A stretch of 64,000 nt of DNA from Elusimicrobiota bacterium (GTDB lineage Bacteria; Elusimicrobiota; Elusimicrobia; Elusimicrobiales; UBA9959): the NCBI GenBank assembly GCA_016208085.1, contig JACQYT010000092.1:40404-104403 (forward strand), read 5' to 3'. The translations under genes and the position numbers were made by a program. This document shows, one piece after another, positions 53,352 through 63,900 of this stretch (position 1 is its first letter; every line of letters starts with the position of its first letter). The notes beneath the pieces were generated by a model. It was not told where the DNA came from. It ran no database searches and was given only the letters and a program-made list of their open reading frames with translations.

Positions 53352-55535
53352 ATGAAAAAAAGCGCCGTAAAAAATACCGGAAAAAAGACGCTGCTGATCT
53401 TCAACACCGTTTTCATGATCTTTATGCTGTTCAGCTTTCTGCTGGACGGGATTCTTTCCAAGGGCTGGTGGATAAGGTCCATAGAAAATCAATGGACGGA
53501 CGCCAGGATCTATCTGCCCAAGTTCGTTTCAGTGTTCTTTACCACCGGCGCCGGCGATTATAGATACGGGATAGGCAAAACCTATAATAAAGAAGCCGAT
53601 CCGAAAATAAGCATTATCGCGATAGACGGCCACACCGTGAAAAAGTACGGCTACCCTTTCAAGAGGAAATATTACGCCCGGCTTATAGAAAAACTGACCG
53701 GGCTCGGCGCCGGCTCCATAGGCTTTGACGTCATGTTTTTTGACAAGGACAGGGAAGACCCCGCCAGCGACAGGCTGTTCGTGGAGGCGGTAAAAAAGGC
53801 GGGCAACGTGGCGGCGCTCGTGGCCATGGACGCCGAAAGCGGCCAACTGCTCTATCCGATAACGGGCCTCGGGGAAGCCTCTAGGTACATTTCGTATCCC
53901 AACGTCGACAACACCCTTGAGTCCAACGGGCAGGTCCGGAAAGTGACGCTGTTCAATCCTGAAATCGCCTATAAAAACCTGAGAATAAAAAGCAGGTGCA
54001 CAAGCGAGTGCGAAAGCATAAACCTGCCGCTGCTCGCGGTCGCAACTTATGCGATGCACGCCAAAAAACCGCTTCCCGAAATTGAAAAGGAGCGCGGAAC
54101 AGACCCGGTTTTCATAAATTTCAGGGTGCCGGTGGACAGGCCGTCCCATCCGGGCTGGCCGGAGAGCGAGCGCGCCGGCAAAAAGAGCGAAATGCAGACG
54201 ACCAATTCGGTTTACAGATACGTGTCGGTGGCGGATATACTGGAAAACAGGCTTTCAAAGGATGAAAAAGCCGCCATAAAGGACGGCGTCATGCTGGTCG
54301 GTTCCACGGCCCTGGGAGCTTTTGACCATTATCCGTCGGTCTTTTTCCCGACCTGGCCCGGCGTGGAAGTCCATGCCAACACCATTGACAACCTCCGGAA
54401 CGGCGATTTTCTCAAACCGGTAAGCAGCTGGCTCATATTTGCGATCTGCCTGTTGCTGATGTGGCTACCCGCGTTCATGTCCAGATACTCGATAAAAACG
54501 ACCTCGTTCATAATGGCGGGCATCGTCATCCTGCTCGCGGTCGTTAATTTCGCGCTTTACCTCAGGTTGTATAACATGGCGTATCTGACGATAGTTATTT
54601 CGTTGATGATCCCTTTCCTTTTTATGACGGTCCATAAAGCCATAGTCGAAGGCCGCGAAAAGAAGTGGATAAAGAACACGTTCGGCCAGTACCTGTCGCC
54701 CAAGATTGTGGAAGTCATAACCAGGGATCCGTCCAAGCTGACTTTGGGCGGCGAGAAGCGCGACATGACGGCGTTCTTCCTGGATATAGCGGGTTTTACC
54801 ACGATGTCCGAAAAGATGACGCCTGAGCAGCTTACCCAGATGCTGAACAATTATCTTTCCGGCTTTACCGACGTAATATTGAAGCACGACGGGGTGGTGG
54901 ATAAATACATAGGCGACTGCATCATGGCTTTCTGGAACGCCCCGCTGGACCAGAAGGACCACCGCAAACTTGCCTGCCTGGCGGCGGTGGACTGCATGGG
55001 TGAAATAACCCGCCTGAACGCCGAGCTTACGCAGTTCAATGTAAAACCCTCGGCGCGCATCGGCTTAAATTCCGGGCCGATGGTCGTGGGCAACATGGGC
55101 TCCAAGATGCGGCTGTCCTATACGGTCATGGGAGACTCGGTGAATCTGGCTTCCAGGCTTGAGGGCGCCAATAAATTCTTTCACTCCAGGATAATGGCCA
55201 GCGAATACACTTACGACGAAGCCAAAGACTTCGTGGAGGCCAGAAGTCTCGGCCAGATAAGAGTTGTCGGCAAAGCTATACCGGTCAAGGTTTATGAACT
55301 GCTCGCCAGGAAAGGCGGGCTTGACGCCAAAACGGCGGGGCTTGCGGCCGCCTATAACGAAGGCCTGGAACATTTCTATAAAAGCGCGTATGAAAAAGCT
55401 CAAAAGGCCTTTAAAGCCGCTCTCGCCGTGGAACCGAAGGACGGCCCCAGCGCTTTTTATCTTGAGCTGGCGGAAAAATACTCAGAGGCCGCGCCCGGGG
55501 ACTGGGACGGGACATTTAATCTTACTTCGAAATAA
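53352..55535 (+). CDS. CHASE2-domain adenylate/guanylate cyclase
   Basis: The ATG at 53352, with a GGGAGAAC ribosome site, gives 727 residues. One N-terminal membrane helix (LLIFNTVFMIFMLFSFLLDG) is followed by an extracytoplasmic CHASE2 domain (ISIIAIDGHTVKKYGYPFKR... IGFDVMFFDKDRED) and three closely spaced helices (residues 355-430). The class III cyclase domain has metal aspartates in MTAFFLDIAGFTTMSEKM and VDKYIGDCIMAFWNAPLD. A TPR-like unit closes the protein (FYKSAYEKAQKAFKAALAVE). The product should be cAMP or cGMP; the active-site Lys/Asp pair should decide, but I did not resolve it with certainty. It follows the sensor kinase by 70 bases. Confidence 0.93.
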   Translation: MKKSAVKNTGKKTLLIFNTVFMIFMLFSFLLDGILSKGWWIRSIENQWTDARIYLPKFVSVFFTTGAGDYRYGIGKTYNKEADPKISIIAIDGHTVKKYGYPFKRKYYARLIEKLTGLGAGSIGFDVMFFDKDREDPASDRLFVEAVKKAGNVAALVAMDAESGQLLYPITGLGEASRYISYPNVDNTLESNGQVRKVTLFNPEIAYKNLRIKSRCTSECESINLPLLAVATYAMHAKKPLPEIEKERGTDPVFINFRVPVDRPSHPGWPESERAGKKSEMQTTNSVYRYVSVADILENRLSKDEKAAIKDGVMLVGSTALGAFDHYPSVFFPTWPGVEVHANTIDNLRNGDFLKPVSSWLIFAICLLLMWLPAFMSRYSIKTTSFIMAGIVILLAVVNFALYLRLYNMAYLTIVISLMIPFLFMTVHKAIVEGREKKWIKNTFGQYLSPKIVEVITRDPSKLTLGGEKRDMTAFFLDIAGFTTMSEKMTPEQLTQMLNNYLSGFTDVILKHDGVVDKYIGDCIMAFWNAPLDQKDHRKLACLAAVDCMGEITRLNAELTQFNVKPSARIGLNSGPMVVGNMGSKMRLSYTVMGDSVNLASRLEGANKFFHSRIMASEYTYDEAKDFVEARSLGQIRVVGKAIPVKVYELLARKGGLDAKTAGLAAAYNEGLEHFYKSAYEKAQKAFKAALAVEPKDGPSAFYLELAEKYSEAAPGDWDGTFNLTSK

Positions 55536-55566
55536 CCCGAAAAACCCGGAGACCGGGTTTTTCGGG
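55536..55566 (+). terminator. intrinsic terminator after the cyclase gene
   Basis: CCCGAAAAACCCGG and CCGGGTTTTTCGGG form a stem starting directly after the TAA stop. The T-run lies within the stem's 3' arm rather than after it. Confidence 0.6.
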
Positions 55567-55651
55567 TTCCAACTGACCGGTAGACCATAAACACATCGGC
55601 GTTGATTGGTAGAACCAACCGGTTGGATGGTTTTAAAAAAGCGAACGAGGA

Positions 55652-55676
55652 CCCGAAAATTGCTGCAATTTTCGGG
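55652..55676. repeat. second copy of the 25-base CCCGAAAATTGC palindrome
   Basis: The sequence is identical to 33087-33111 and again stands just upstream of a gene, 15 bases before the DUF3307 ATG, with the ribosome site GAGGAG between. Confidence 0.8.
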
Positions 55677-55691
55677 ATAGAGGAGTAACGC

Positions 55692-56408
55692 ATGGAAATA
55701 TTCTGGAGATTTTTTCTTTCGCATCTTCTGGCCGATTTCACGCTGCAGTTCAATATCGTCAACAGACTCAAACGGCAGAACGTTTATGGGATGCTGCTGC
55801 ATTGCCTGACGCATTTAATCATTGCGGTCGCGCTGCTGTACAGGTATATGGGCGAGATCTGGCTCAATTTCGGCTTCTTAAAGCTGAACGGCTGGTGCGC
55901 TGTGGGGCTTATGCTGGCAGTTCATTTCATCATAGACGAACTGCGCGTCTACAGCATGAAAAAACTGGAATTCAGCGACGGCACACTGAGCTTTCTGGCC
56001 GACCAGTTCCTGCACATCTACGTGTTGTTCATGCTTTCGCCGATAACGGTTCTGGACAGGGGATTCTTCCTGCCGGAAAAATGGGTGGGCATCATCTGCA
56101 TGTTCACTCTTGTTACCCATGTGACTACCGTGCTCATTTATTTCGTGGAAAAAGACCTCTCCGGCAAGGCGTTCCCCGGTTTTGACGAAAAGTATTTCCT
56201 GATCTTTGAGCGCATAGTGCTGTGGGCTTTCTTTTTCGTCGCGGGCTGGTGGTGGCTGCCTTTTGCCCTGGCCTGGATCCTGCAGCTGTTTTATATCAAG
56301 AAGAAGAGGATCCTGGACCTGTCCCCGGCCAATATCATTATAAGCCTGGCGGTCACGGTAATGTGCGGCCTGTGGGCGCGGCATATGTACCACGGTTCCA
56401 TCTTGTAA
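55692..56408 (+). CDS. DUF3307 membrane protein
   Basis: The 238-residue protein has five to six membrane helices. It shows the DUF3307 pattern: an N-terminal FLSHLLADFTLQFN, a second polar pair in MLLHCLTHLIIAVALLY, and VHFIIDELRVYSMKK followed by FLADQFLHIYVLF. The conserved His and Asp residues inside helices suggest metal or proton handling, but the function of the family is unknown. A GAGGAG ribosome site precedes the ATG. The TAA stop lies within an AAAAATTTTTGC palindrome. Confidence 0.85.
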   Translation: MEIFWRFFLSHLLADFTLQFNIVNRLKRQNVYGMLLHCLTHLIIAVALLYRYMGEIWLNFGFLKLNGWCAVGLMLAVHFIIDELRVYSMKKLEFSDGTLSFLADQFLHIYVLFMLSPITVLDRGFFLPEKWVGIICMFTLVTHVTTVLIYFVEKDLSGKAFPGFDEKYFLIFERIVLWAFFFVAGWWWLPFALAWILQLFYIKKKRILDLSPANIIISLAVTVMCGLWARHMYHGSIL

Positions 56409-56433
56409 AAATTTTTGCCGCAAAAATTTTTAC
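56405..56433. repeat. AAAAATTTTTGC palindrome containing a stop codon
   Basis: GTAAAAATTTTTGCCGCAAA followed by AATTTTTAC is a near-perfect palindrome. Its first bases include the TAA stop of the DUF3307 gene. It is the same family as 17418, 40302 and 42165. Confidence 0.8.
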
Positions 56434-56463
56434 CATACCCCCAGGCTTGGGGCAGGAGGGAGC

Positions 56464-57012
56464 ATGAACAACTGCGCGGCAAGGCTCCGGCTGGAAAAAG
56501 GCGATATAACTTTTGAAAAAACGGACGCCGTCGTGAACGCCGCCAACTGCCGCCTGGCGGGAGGCGGGGGAGTGGACGGCGCCATTCACAGGGCCGCGGG
56601 CCCTGCGTTGGCCGCGGAATGCGCCGCTATAATAAAGCGCATAGGTCGTCTTGAAACCGGAAAAGCCGTCATTACCGCCGCCGGCGGCATGAAATCCCGG
56701 TTCGTGATACATACTCCCGGCCCCGTCTGGAAGGGCGGCGGCGCCGGCGAAGAGACGCTGCTGAGAAGCTGCTACAGAGAATCTCTGGCTTTGGCCCTGA
56801 GCAGCGGTTTAAAGACCCTGGCTTTCCCGTCCATCAGTACGGGCGTTTACGGGTATCCGACAGAACTGGCCGCGCCGGCGGCGCTGGACGAAGTGTTGAG
56901 ATTTTTAAACAAGAACGCCGGGATAGAGTTGGTGCGCTTCGTGCTTTACGACGAAGACACTTTCATGACTTATGAAAAAGCCCTGAAAGCAAATGTAAAT
57001 ACAATAGCTTAA
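56464..57012 (+). CDS. macro-domain protein (ADP-ribosyl hydrolase type)
   Basis: The 182-residue protein is a single macro domain of the MacroD/YmdB type, which removes ADP-ribose from proteins or deacetylates O-acetyl-ADP-ribose. The key loops are GDITFEKTDAVVNAANCRLAGGGGVDGAIHRAAGP (given here in parts: VVNAANCRLAGGGGVDGAIH), FVIHTPGPVW and the phosphate loop FPSISTGVYGYP. The GAGGGAGC sequence before the ATG is the ribosome site. It follows the DUF3307 gene and precedes the exonuclease gene by 20 bases. Confidence 0.92.
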   Translation: MNNCAARLRLEKGDITFEKTDAVVNAANCRLAGGGGVDGAIHRAAGPALAAECAAIIKRIGRLETGKAVITAAGGMKSRFVIHTPGPVWKGGGAGEETLLRSCYRESLALALSSGLKTLAFPSISTGVYGYPTELAAPAALDEVLRFLNKNAGIELVRFVLYDEDTFMTYEKALKANVNTIA

Positions 57013-57032
57013 CTAGACTCAGGCTATACAGC

Positions 57033-57680
57033 ATGGATCCGCTTACGACTGCTATAGACGACGCGGTATTTGCTTTCATCGATGTCGAAACCACGGGCCT
57101 CTCACCCCAGACCTCGAGAGTGTGCGAAGTGGCCCTGATCTGCTTTAAGGGCAATACCAGGGTCAATCATTTCAGTTCGCTGGTCAATCCCGGACTCCCT
57201 ATTCCACCCGAGGTGTCTAAAATACACGGCATTACCGGCGAGATGGTGCGCGGCAGCCCCTCCTTCGGAGCGCTGGCGCCCAGGCTACTGGACGCTCTGG
57301 AAGGCTCGGTTATAGTGGCGCATAACGCCGATTTCGACCTATCCTTTCTAAAGATGGAATTCGCCAGAGCGGGCTTGAGGCTCCCGGAACTGCCTATTAT
57401 AGACACGCTTCATATGGCGCGCGGCTTCGGCGCTTTTTCAAATAACCGGCTGGGAACGATAGCCAAAGAGCTGGCTCTCCCGGCCGGGAACCGGCACCGG
57501 GCGCTGAGCGACGTGGAAACGACGCGCAAGATCTTTGAGCATTTTATGGTGCTGTTTAAAAAGGACGGCGCGGCCACCGTGGCCGATATAATCAGGAAAA
57601 TAGCTCCGCCGCCCGGTTATTGCTATAACAGCGATCCGAAAAACAGGCCGGCGAGTGGTCCGGGATCTCCGGGAGCTTGA
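57033..57680 (+). CDS. DnaQ-like 3'-5' exonuclease (DEDDh)
   Basis: The 215-residue protein belongs to the DNA polymerase III epsilon exonuclease family. Exo I is AFIDVETTGLSPQTSRVCEV, Exo II is VIVAHNADFDLSFLKMEF, and Exo III is NRHRALSDVETTRKIFEHF with the DEDDh histidine. The last 20 residues (CYNSDPKNRPASG...) are read in another frame of an IS200-like transposase remnant, so the native C-terminus has been replaced. It may act as the proofreading subunit or as a stand-alone repair nuclease; no polymerase gene is close by. Confidence 0.88.
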   Translation: MDPLTTAIDDAVFAFIDVETTGLSPQTSRVCEVALICFKGNTRVNHFSSLVNPGLPIPPEVSKIHGITGEMVRGSPSFGALAPRLLDALEGSVIVAHNADFDLSFLKMEFARAGLRLPELPIIDTLHMARGFGAFSNNRLGTIAKELALPAGNRHRALSDVETTRKIFEHFMVLFKKDGAATVADIIRKIAPPPGYCYNSDPKNRPASGPGSPGA

Positions 57681-57795
57681 AGAATACAAGTGGTGCGGGC
57701 ACGGAGCCTTAACAGGAAGGCATAAAGCCGGTTTTCTGGAAAGAGACTATATCTTGGGTCATTTCGGAGAGAACGGAAAAAGGGGCCATTCGTAA
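57625..57795 (+). pseudogene. REP-associated (IS200-like) transposase fragment
   Basis: In the frame starting at 57625 the 56 codons read ITAIRKTGRRVVRDLRELEE, then YKWCGHGALTGRHKAGFLER, then DYILGHFGENGKRGHS and a stop. The YKWxGHxAL...DYxLxxFG pattern is the well-known C-terminal region of REP-associated tyrosine transposases (Y1_Tnp family). The catalytic HUH and Tyr parts are missing. The fragment overlaps the last 56 bases of the exonuclease gene in another frame. It shows that a RAYT once acted here, which is of interest given the many palindromic repeats. Confidence 0.7.
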
Positions 57796-57883
57796 CCTAA
57801 TTATTATAACACTCCTTAGAAGCTTGCGAATTTGCAAATGGACGCCAGAATTTTACCGTTAGAAAATAAATTGCGAAAATGCC

Positions 57884-57912
57884 TTGACAGCCGGCTGAAG
57901 GCTTCTTATACT
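57884..57912 (+). promoter_or_regulatory. near-consensus promoter of the giant secreted protein
   Basis: TTGACA (57884-57889) and TATACT (57907-57912) are 17 bases apart. The untranslated leader would be about 75 bases and contains the partly self-complementary CCGCCGTTGATTTTTAAATG with TCGGCG. Confidence 0.8.
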
Positions 57913-57994
57913 ATTCTTCTAAACACGGGACTTCCGCCGTTGATTTTTAAATGTCGGCGTTTGGGATAATCAATTTTCCGAGTTCGGGGGCTGA

Positions 57995-60900
57995 ATGCTT
58001 TTCAAACCGGAGAGTGTAAGCCATGAACGCTTACGCGCTCCGGTATTTATTTTGCTTTTGTGCTGTTTATCCGTCCGGGTGAACGCACAGTCCGATACTA
58101 CCCCTCCGGTGAGCGTGCTGGAACTGGGCGGGGCGCGTTACCATGACGGCGGCAAGGATTTTATATCGGTTTCAAGCGGCTATGTGAAGCTGATTTCCAC
58201 CGACGACTTGTCGGGAGTGAGCGCGGTCTATTATAAAATAGACCCCTCCACGGCTATTCTCTCAGCCGGGCTTAAACCGAATACCACGGCGTTATTCAAT
58301 GTCTACACAGACCCGTTCTCCCTGCAGGAAGGCTCACGAACGGTGGCATTCGGCGCAATGGACAATGCCGGCAATTATGAGCAGTTGAAATCCAGCACAA
58401 TTTATGCCGACGGCGCTCCGCCTGATACGCAGGCCTCGGTCCTGGGCCTGGGACTGGTAGACGGAACTACTGCATATATGGCCGCCGGGGATTCCATAAC
58501 GCTGACGGCTTTCGACCCCGTTTCCAGCGGCGTGGCCTCCGGTGTGGCCGATATCCATTATATTATGGATCCGCTGCCGGGAGGATGCACGGCGCAGCCG
58601 ACATTTACCGGCCCGCCCGGAACCTGCGATAATCCGCGCTATTCCGGACCCTTCAGCGTCGGCCCCGGAACCCATACCATTCTTTACACCTCCATTGACC
58701 ATGTAGGCAATAAAAAGCCGATGGATATTTTATACGCCGGGCCGCCCCAAGCCGGTTCTATTTCGGGGAATATTTTATATGATAGTACTCCGCCCCCTAC
58801 TGTAAAATATATAGTCGCTGTTTCTACCGACCCGCATTTTCAGGGGATAGCGTCTTCCGGCGTATACACCTCCTCCGGCGCTTATACTCTTCCCAATCTG
58901 CCTGCCCTGACCACAGGGTATGTTATGGCATCTCTTGATGTTAATAAAAACAAACGTGTGGATTTCGACAGCATGGAACCTATGGGCGGGTGGCAGCTGC
59001 CCAATACAGTCTATCCCGAAACCAGCGCAAGCGAGCCTTTATTTCTGCACTCCAAAGAATCCGCAGACGGCATAGATGTCCACATCTACGACAGGGGAAC
59101 CTTCATCGGCACGGTCACCGTGATAAGCGCGGTATCCGGCCCTTTGATAATAACGGCGCAGTCCACCCCGTCCGCCTCCGGCTACGGCGCCTTCAGATAC
59201 GAGCACCGGTTCAACGGAGAGATATCCAGCGCAGCTTACAGGTTTTATCCGGCTGTGACAGGCAATTCGTACGCTATCAAAGCCTGCCTCGACCTTGACC
59301 TTGACGGGAACTGCGGCGCCGGCGACATCTCCGGCGAATACGCAAATCCGGTCTTCCCGATAGCCGTCTCTACAATCCCGGACCTGAACATAACCATCAT
59401 CGGCGTTCCCCATGCTCCCGCCTGGCTGACCGGAACGGCTGTATCCGTCTCCAGCATAAGCTGGACCTGGCAGATCATACCCGAAGCGACCGGCTACGCC
59501 GTTTATTCCGTTGCCGATGGGTTTATATCTTCCGCTACATCCGCTGCGTATGAACTTTCCGGCCTTGGAACCAATTCCCAAAATTCCGTATGCGTCAAAG
59601 CGTACAACAACGTGGGCGCAAGCACGGCAACCTGTTCCATGCCGGTCTACACGCTTGCGGCAGTTCCCGGCGTTCCCGAAATAGTTTCAGTCTCCTCATA
59701 TAGTCTCACCGTAAAATGGAGCGCCGAGGGCAACCCGGCCGGAACGCTCTACGAGTTGAACAGTTCCACCACCGATAATTTCCAAAGTGGCAGTTCCACC
59801 TCCGTAATAGTCGGCTCGGGAATGGGTACAAACCTCCCTGACCTTTCCGCCGCGACGACTTATTACATGCGGGTACGGGCCATAAACGGCGATTCCATAC
59901 CGTCTGTATATTCCGCTTCCGCGTCCACAAGAACTTTCGCCGCGCCGCCGGGTGCGCCCATAAACCCGGCCGCCGTATTCAGCGCGGCCTCAAAAAAAGT
60001 ATCGCTTTTCTGGTCCGCCGCGCTTTCCGGGACCCCGGCTGTTTCCTTCCGCATTTACAGGGCGGCCGAGCCTGACCCGGGCTCATTTCTCTCCGTAGGG
60101 ACCGTGGCGGAGACCTGGTTTGAGGATAGTATTCCACTACAATACTCCTCCACTTATTATTACCGCGTTACGGCCCTCAATTCCGACGGCCTTGAAAGCG
60201 GTTTTTCGCAGACCGTCTCCACCGCCGCCGACGTAATTGCGCCGGGGAACATGACCGACCTTAAAGTGATTTCAACGGATTCAGCCACAGGTAAAATCAC
60301 CCTTTCCTGGACTGCGCCGTGGGAGGACTGGGGACTGGACCGCTATATCATCAAAGCCGCGACGAACGTCTGGAGCGATGCCTATTGGGACAAGGCGCAG
60401 CCGCTTGCGGAAGTCGCCGCCTCCACCGGCTCCGGCGGGAGGGAAACCTTTGTCCTAACGCTGGCCTCCACGGACGTCGTCCGATATGTGGCCCTGAAAG
60501 CCGTTGACAATTTCGGCAACCAGTCCGTAATGTCCAACCTGGCCGTGGCCGACTTTGAGCCGCCCGCCCTTGACGTGACTTGCGCTGTCCCGGCGGATTC
60601 CATAGTGGGCAGGCCTTTCGGCGTCACCATCGCCGCGCAGGACAATTATTCTCTGTCCCGCGTGCAATATCTGGCTGACGGCTTAACGGTGAGCACGGGT
60701 TTCCCGCAGACCCCTTCTCTGAACGTTTATTACACCTGGGATATAACCGATTATTCGGACGGCTATCATGTTTTTTCCGTAAGGGTTGAGGATTACAGCG
60801 GCAATACAAAGCAGTGGGACCTGCCCGTTACCGTCAATTATGTCCCTCCAGCCGCGCCTGTAATAACTTCCCCGGCCGACGGAACCCATATATCCACTAC

Positions 60901-63900
60901 GACGATTTTTATTTCCGGCAGCGCTGAGCCGGAAACTTATGTCGTTATATTCGCCGGCGACGTTTTCATGGCCTCTCTGGATGCGTATTCGGGTTCCTTC
61001 GAAACGCAAATAACGCTGTCCGGCGACGGGACTTTCCCCATAACCGCCCAGGCTGCGGACAAAAAAGGCGCAAGCCCGCGCTCAAAGCCCGTTTCAGTCA
61101 TTGTGGACACCGGCGCGCCCAATCCGCCACGGAACCTTTCCGCCGGCTCGGCTGCGGGCGGCGCGGTCGCGCTTCTGTGGTCCCTGCCGGAGGGGGAAAC
61201 GCCCGTTTCATACAATATATACCGTTCCACGGCTGAGACCGGACTTTCCGTCATGGTGGATTCCGCCTCCCTCAGGACGGCCCTCGGCATAACCGCTCTT
61301 AAATACACCGATTATCCGCCCTCAGACGGCATATACTATTACGGCGCAGCCTCGGTGGACGCGGCGGGCAACGAAAGCGGGCTCTCAAACATCTCCGCCG
61401 CTGTTTCCGACAGGGTCCCTCCTTCAGCCTCGGTGGCCGTTTCCTCAGTCCCGCCGCTCGGCGCGGGCTCATACGGCGTGACGGCGACCGTATCGGAGAC
61501 CCTCGCCTACGCGCCCTATCTGACCTTCACGCCTTACGGCCAGTCCCCGGTCCAGGTATATCTGACGCCGGAAAGCGCGCTTGTCTGGCACGGAACTTTC
61601 ACTGTTACGGCCGACATGGCCTCCGGCGCGGGCAGATTCTCGTTCGGCGGGACGGACCTTTCCGGCAATACCGGCGGGCCGGTTACGTCCGGCCAAACGC
61701 TTGACCTTGAAACCGACGGCCCGACGGCGCGCTTGAGCCTTGCCTCCGCAAAACCCGCGCTTAAAACCGGAACCTACGCGCTAAACCTGAGTCTGAACAA
61801 GCCCGCGCGTGAAACGCCCGCTCTTTCATATCTAACCCAATCCGGCTCAACCGAAACAATCTCCCTTTCCTCTTCAACGGACGCCGCGGCGTGGACCGGC
61901 GCGATAAGCATAGATACGGCCGCCGGCGAAGGCACCCATAATTTCAGTTATCGGGCCTACGACAGGCTGGGCAATAAGGGGGAACTGCTTTCGGGGACGA
62001 CGTATTTCATTGTGGACACCATAGCGCCGGACAAGCCTCTCTCGCTTAACGGCCTGCCGGGCGCAGGCGGCGCGGTCAATTTAAGCTGGTCCGCCCCGGC
62101 GGGCGAAAAACCCTCGGCTTATTGCCTCTACAGGGATTCCCAGCCGGTGACATGCGACATTGTTCCCAATCCGGCCGATTTCACCGGCTTTTATGCTGAC
62201 ACGCCTTCTGAAGGCTCATATACTTACGCTGTTACGGCTCTTGACGCGGCGGGCAATGAAAGCGCCCTCTCGGACGCCTTTAATATCACTTCCGATTCCA
62301 CTCCGCCTGCCCCTGCTGTAATAACAGCATACAACGCGCTTGTTGAATTAACATGGGAGCCCGGCCCCGGCGAAATACCGGCCAGATACAGGCTTTACCG
62401 CTCCACTTACGTGTTGACAAGCGCAATCGGGATTCCTTACAGGGTTATAATTGGAACCTCTGCGCAGGATTCTCCTGAATCAGACGGCATATATTACTAC
62501 CATGTCGTTGCTCTTGATTCAGCCGGAAATGAAAGCGGTCTTTCCAATCCGGCGGAAATTCAGTATGACGGAGCCGCTCCCGTCATAACCATCTCAGGCG
62601 TTGAAAATAACGCATATTATAATTCAAGCGCGCGTCCGGATATAAACATAATGGATTTATCCCTCTCAGTTTCAACCATAACCCTCAATGCTTCCCCGTT
62701 TGTTTCAGGCTCAACCGTCAGCGCTGAAGGCAGTTATACTCTGGCGGTTGCAGCCTCGGATATTTCCGGCCATTCCTTGCAGAAAAGCCTCGCATTTACC
62801 ATAGATAAAACCAGTCCGGCCTTAGCCGTTTCCGGCATCCAAAACAATGGCTATTATGAGGCTGCCGTCGTCCCCGTCATAAACGTCTCCGACCTGAATC
62901 TCTCCACCGTGACTGCCGCGCTCAACGGCTTGCCGTTCGTCTCCGGCAGTTCCGTATCCGCCGGCGGCTCATATGAACTGGCGGCGCTGGCGCGGGACAA
63001 GGCCGGAAACGTCTCAACCCTGTCAATTTCCTTTACCGTAAATCCTCCGCCCGCAAAACCGAAGAATCTTTCGGTAACGATAGAGGACGGCAAAACAGCC
63101 GTTCTCAAATGGGAAAGTCCGGCCGACGGCCTGCTCCTTTATAAGGTATATAAAGACGGCCTTTATATAGGCCCGGCGCAGACAACGGATCTTTCATTCA
63201 GGGACACGGGCTATTGCGCTTCCGGGCTGCGGGTCTATGAGGTGTCGGCTATAGACTCCAAAGGACGGGAGGGTGAAAAGGCTCGCGCCGAGATTCCGCA
63301 GGTTTCCGTTGAATTGTCAGGCTACGGCACCATCGGCTCCCTGCCTTCTTCACCCTCTCCCTTGACGGGGGAGGGCGGGGGTGGGGGTGCGGAAGCGTTA
63401 AACAGAGGTTTTTTTGATTTCATACGCCTGAAAATAACCAACAACGGCGCGCAGGCAGTTTCGGCGGGGCCGCTCGCGGTCTATCTGGCCGGGAATATTT
63501 CCGGTGAAGCCCCGGCCGTTGATATCCCGGCCGGTTCGTTTGCCGAGGTCTCAGCCGCTGTTTATATTAGCGCCTCTTTGCCAGCCTCTATTTCTGCCCG
63601 GGCCGTTTTGACATTTCCGCCGGACTCCCCTCTTTTTGAAAGAGGGGCAGGGGGAGATTTGAACATAGTCCAAAACTTGATGCTCAATGTCCGCGATCCA
63701 AAGGAGCCCATTGTTGAGGTTTACCCGGAAGCGTTGGTGCGCGGCGCGTATTCAAACGTGCGGCTTAAATTCAACAACCGGGGCTCGGCCTCGCTGGATG
63801 TAATTACAGCGCGTTTGTCCGGTTCAAAGCAGATTCCATCAAAAGCCGTTGCGGTGGAACTTAAAACTCAGGCCGGGTTGCTGCTTTCACGGGCGGAACT

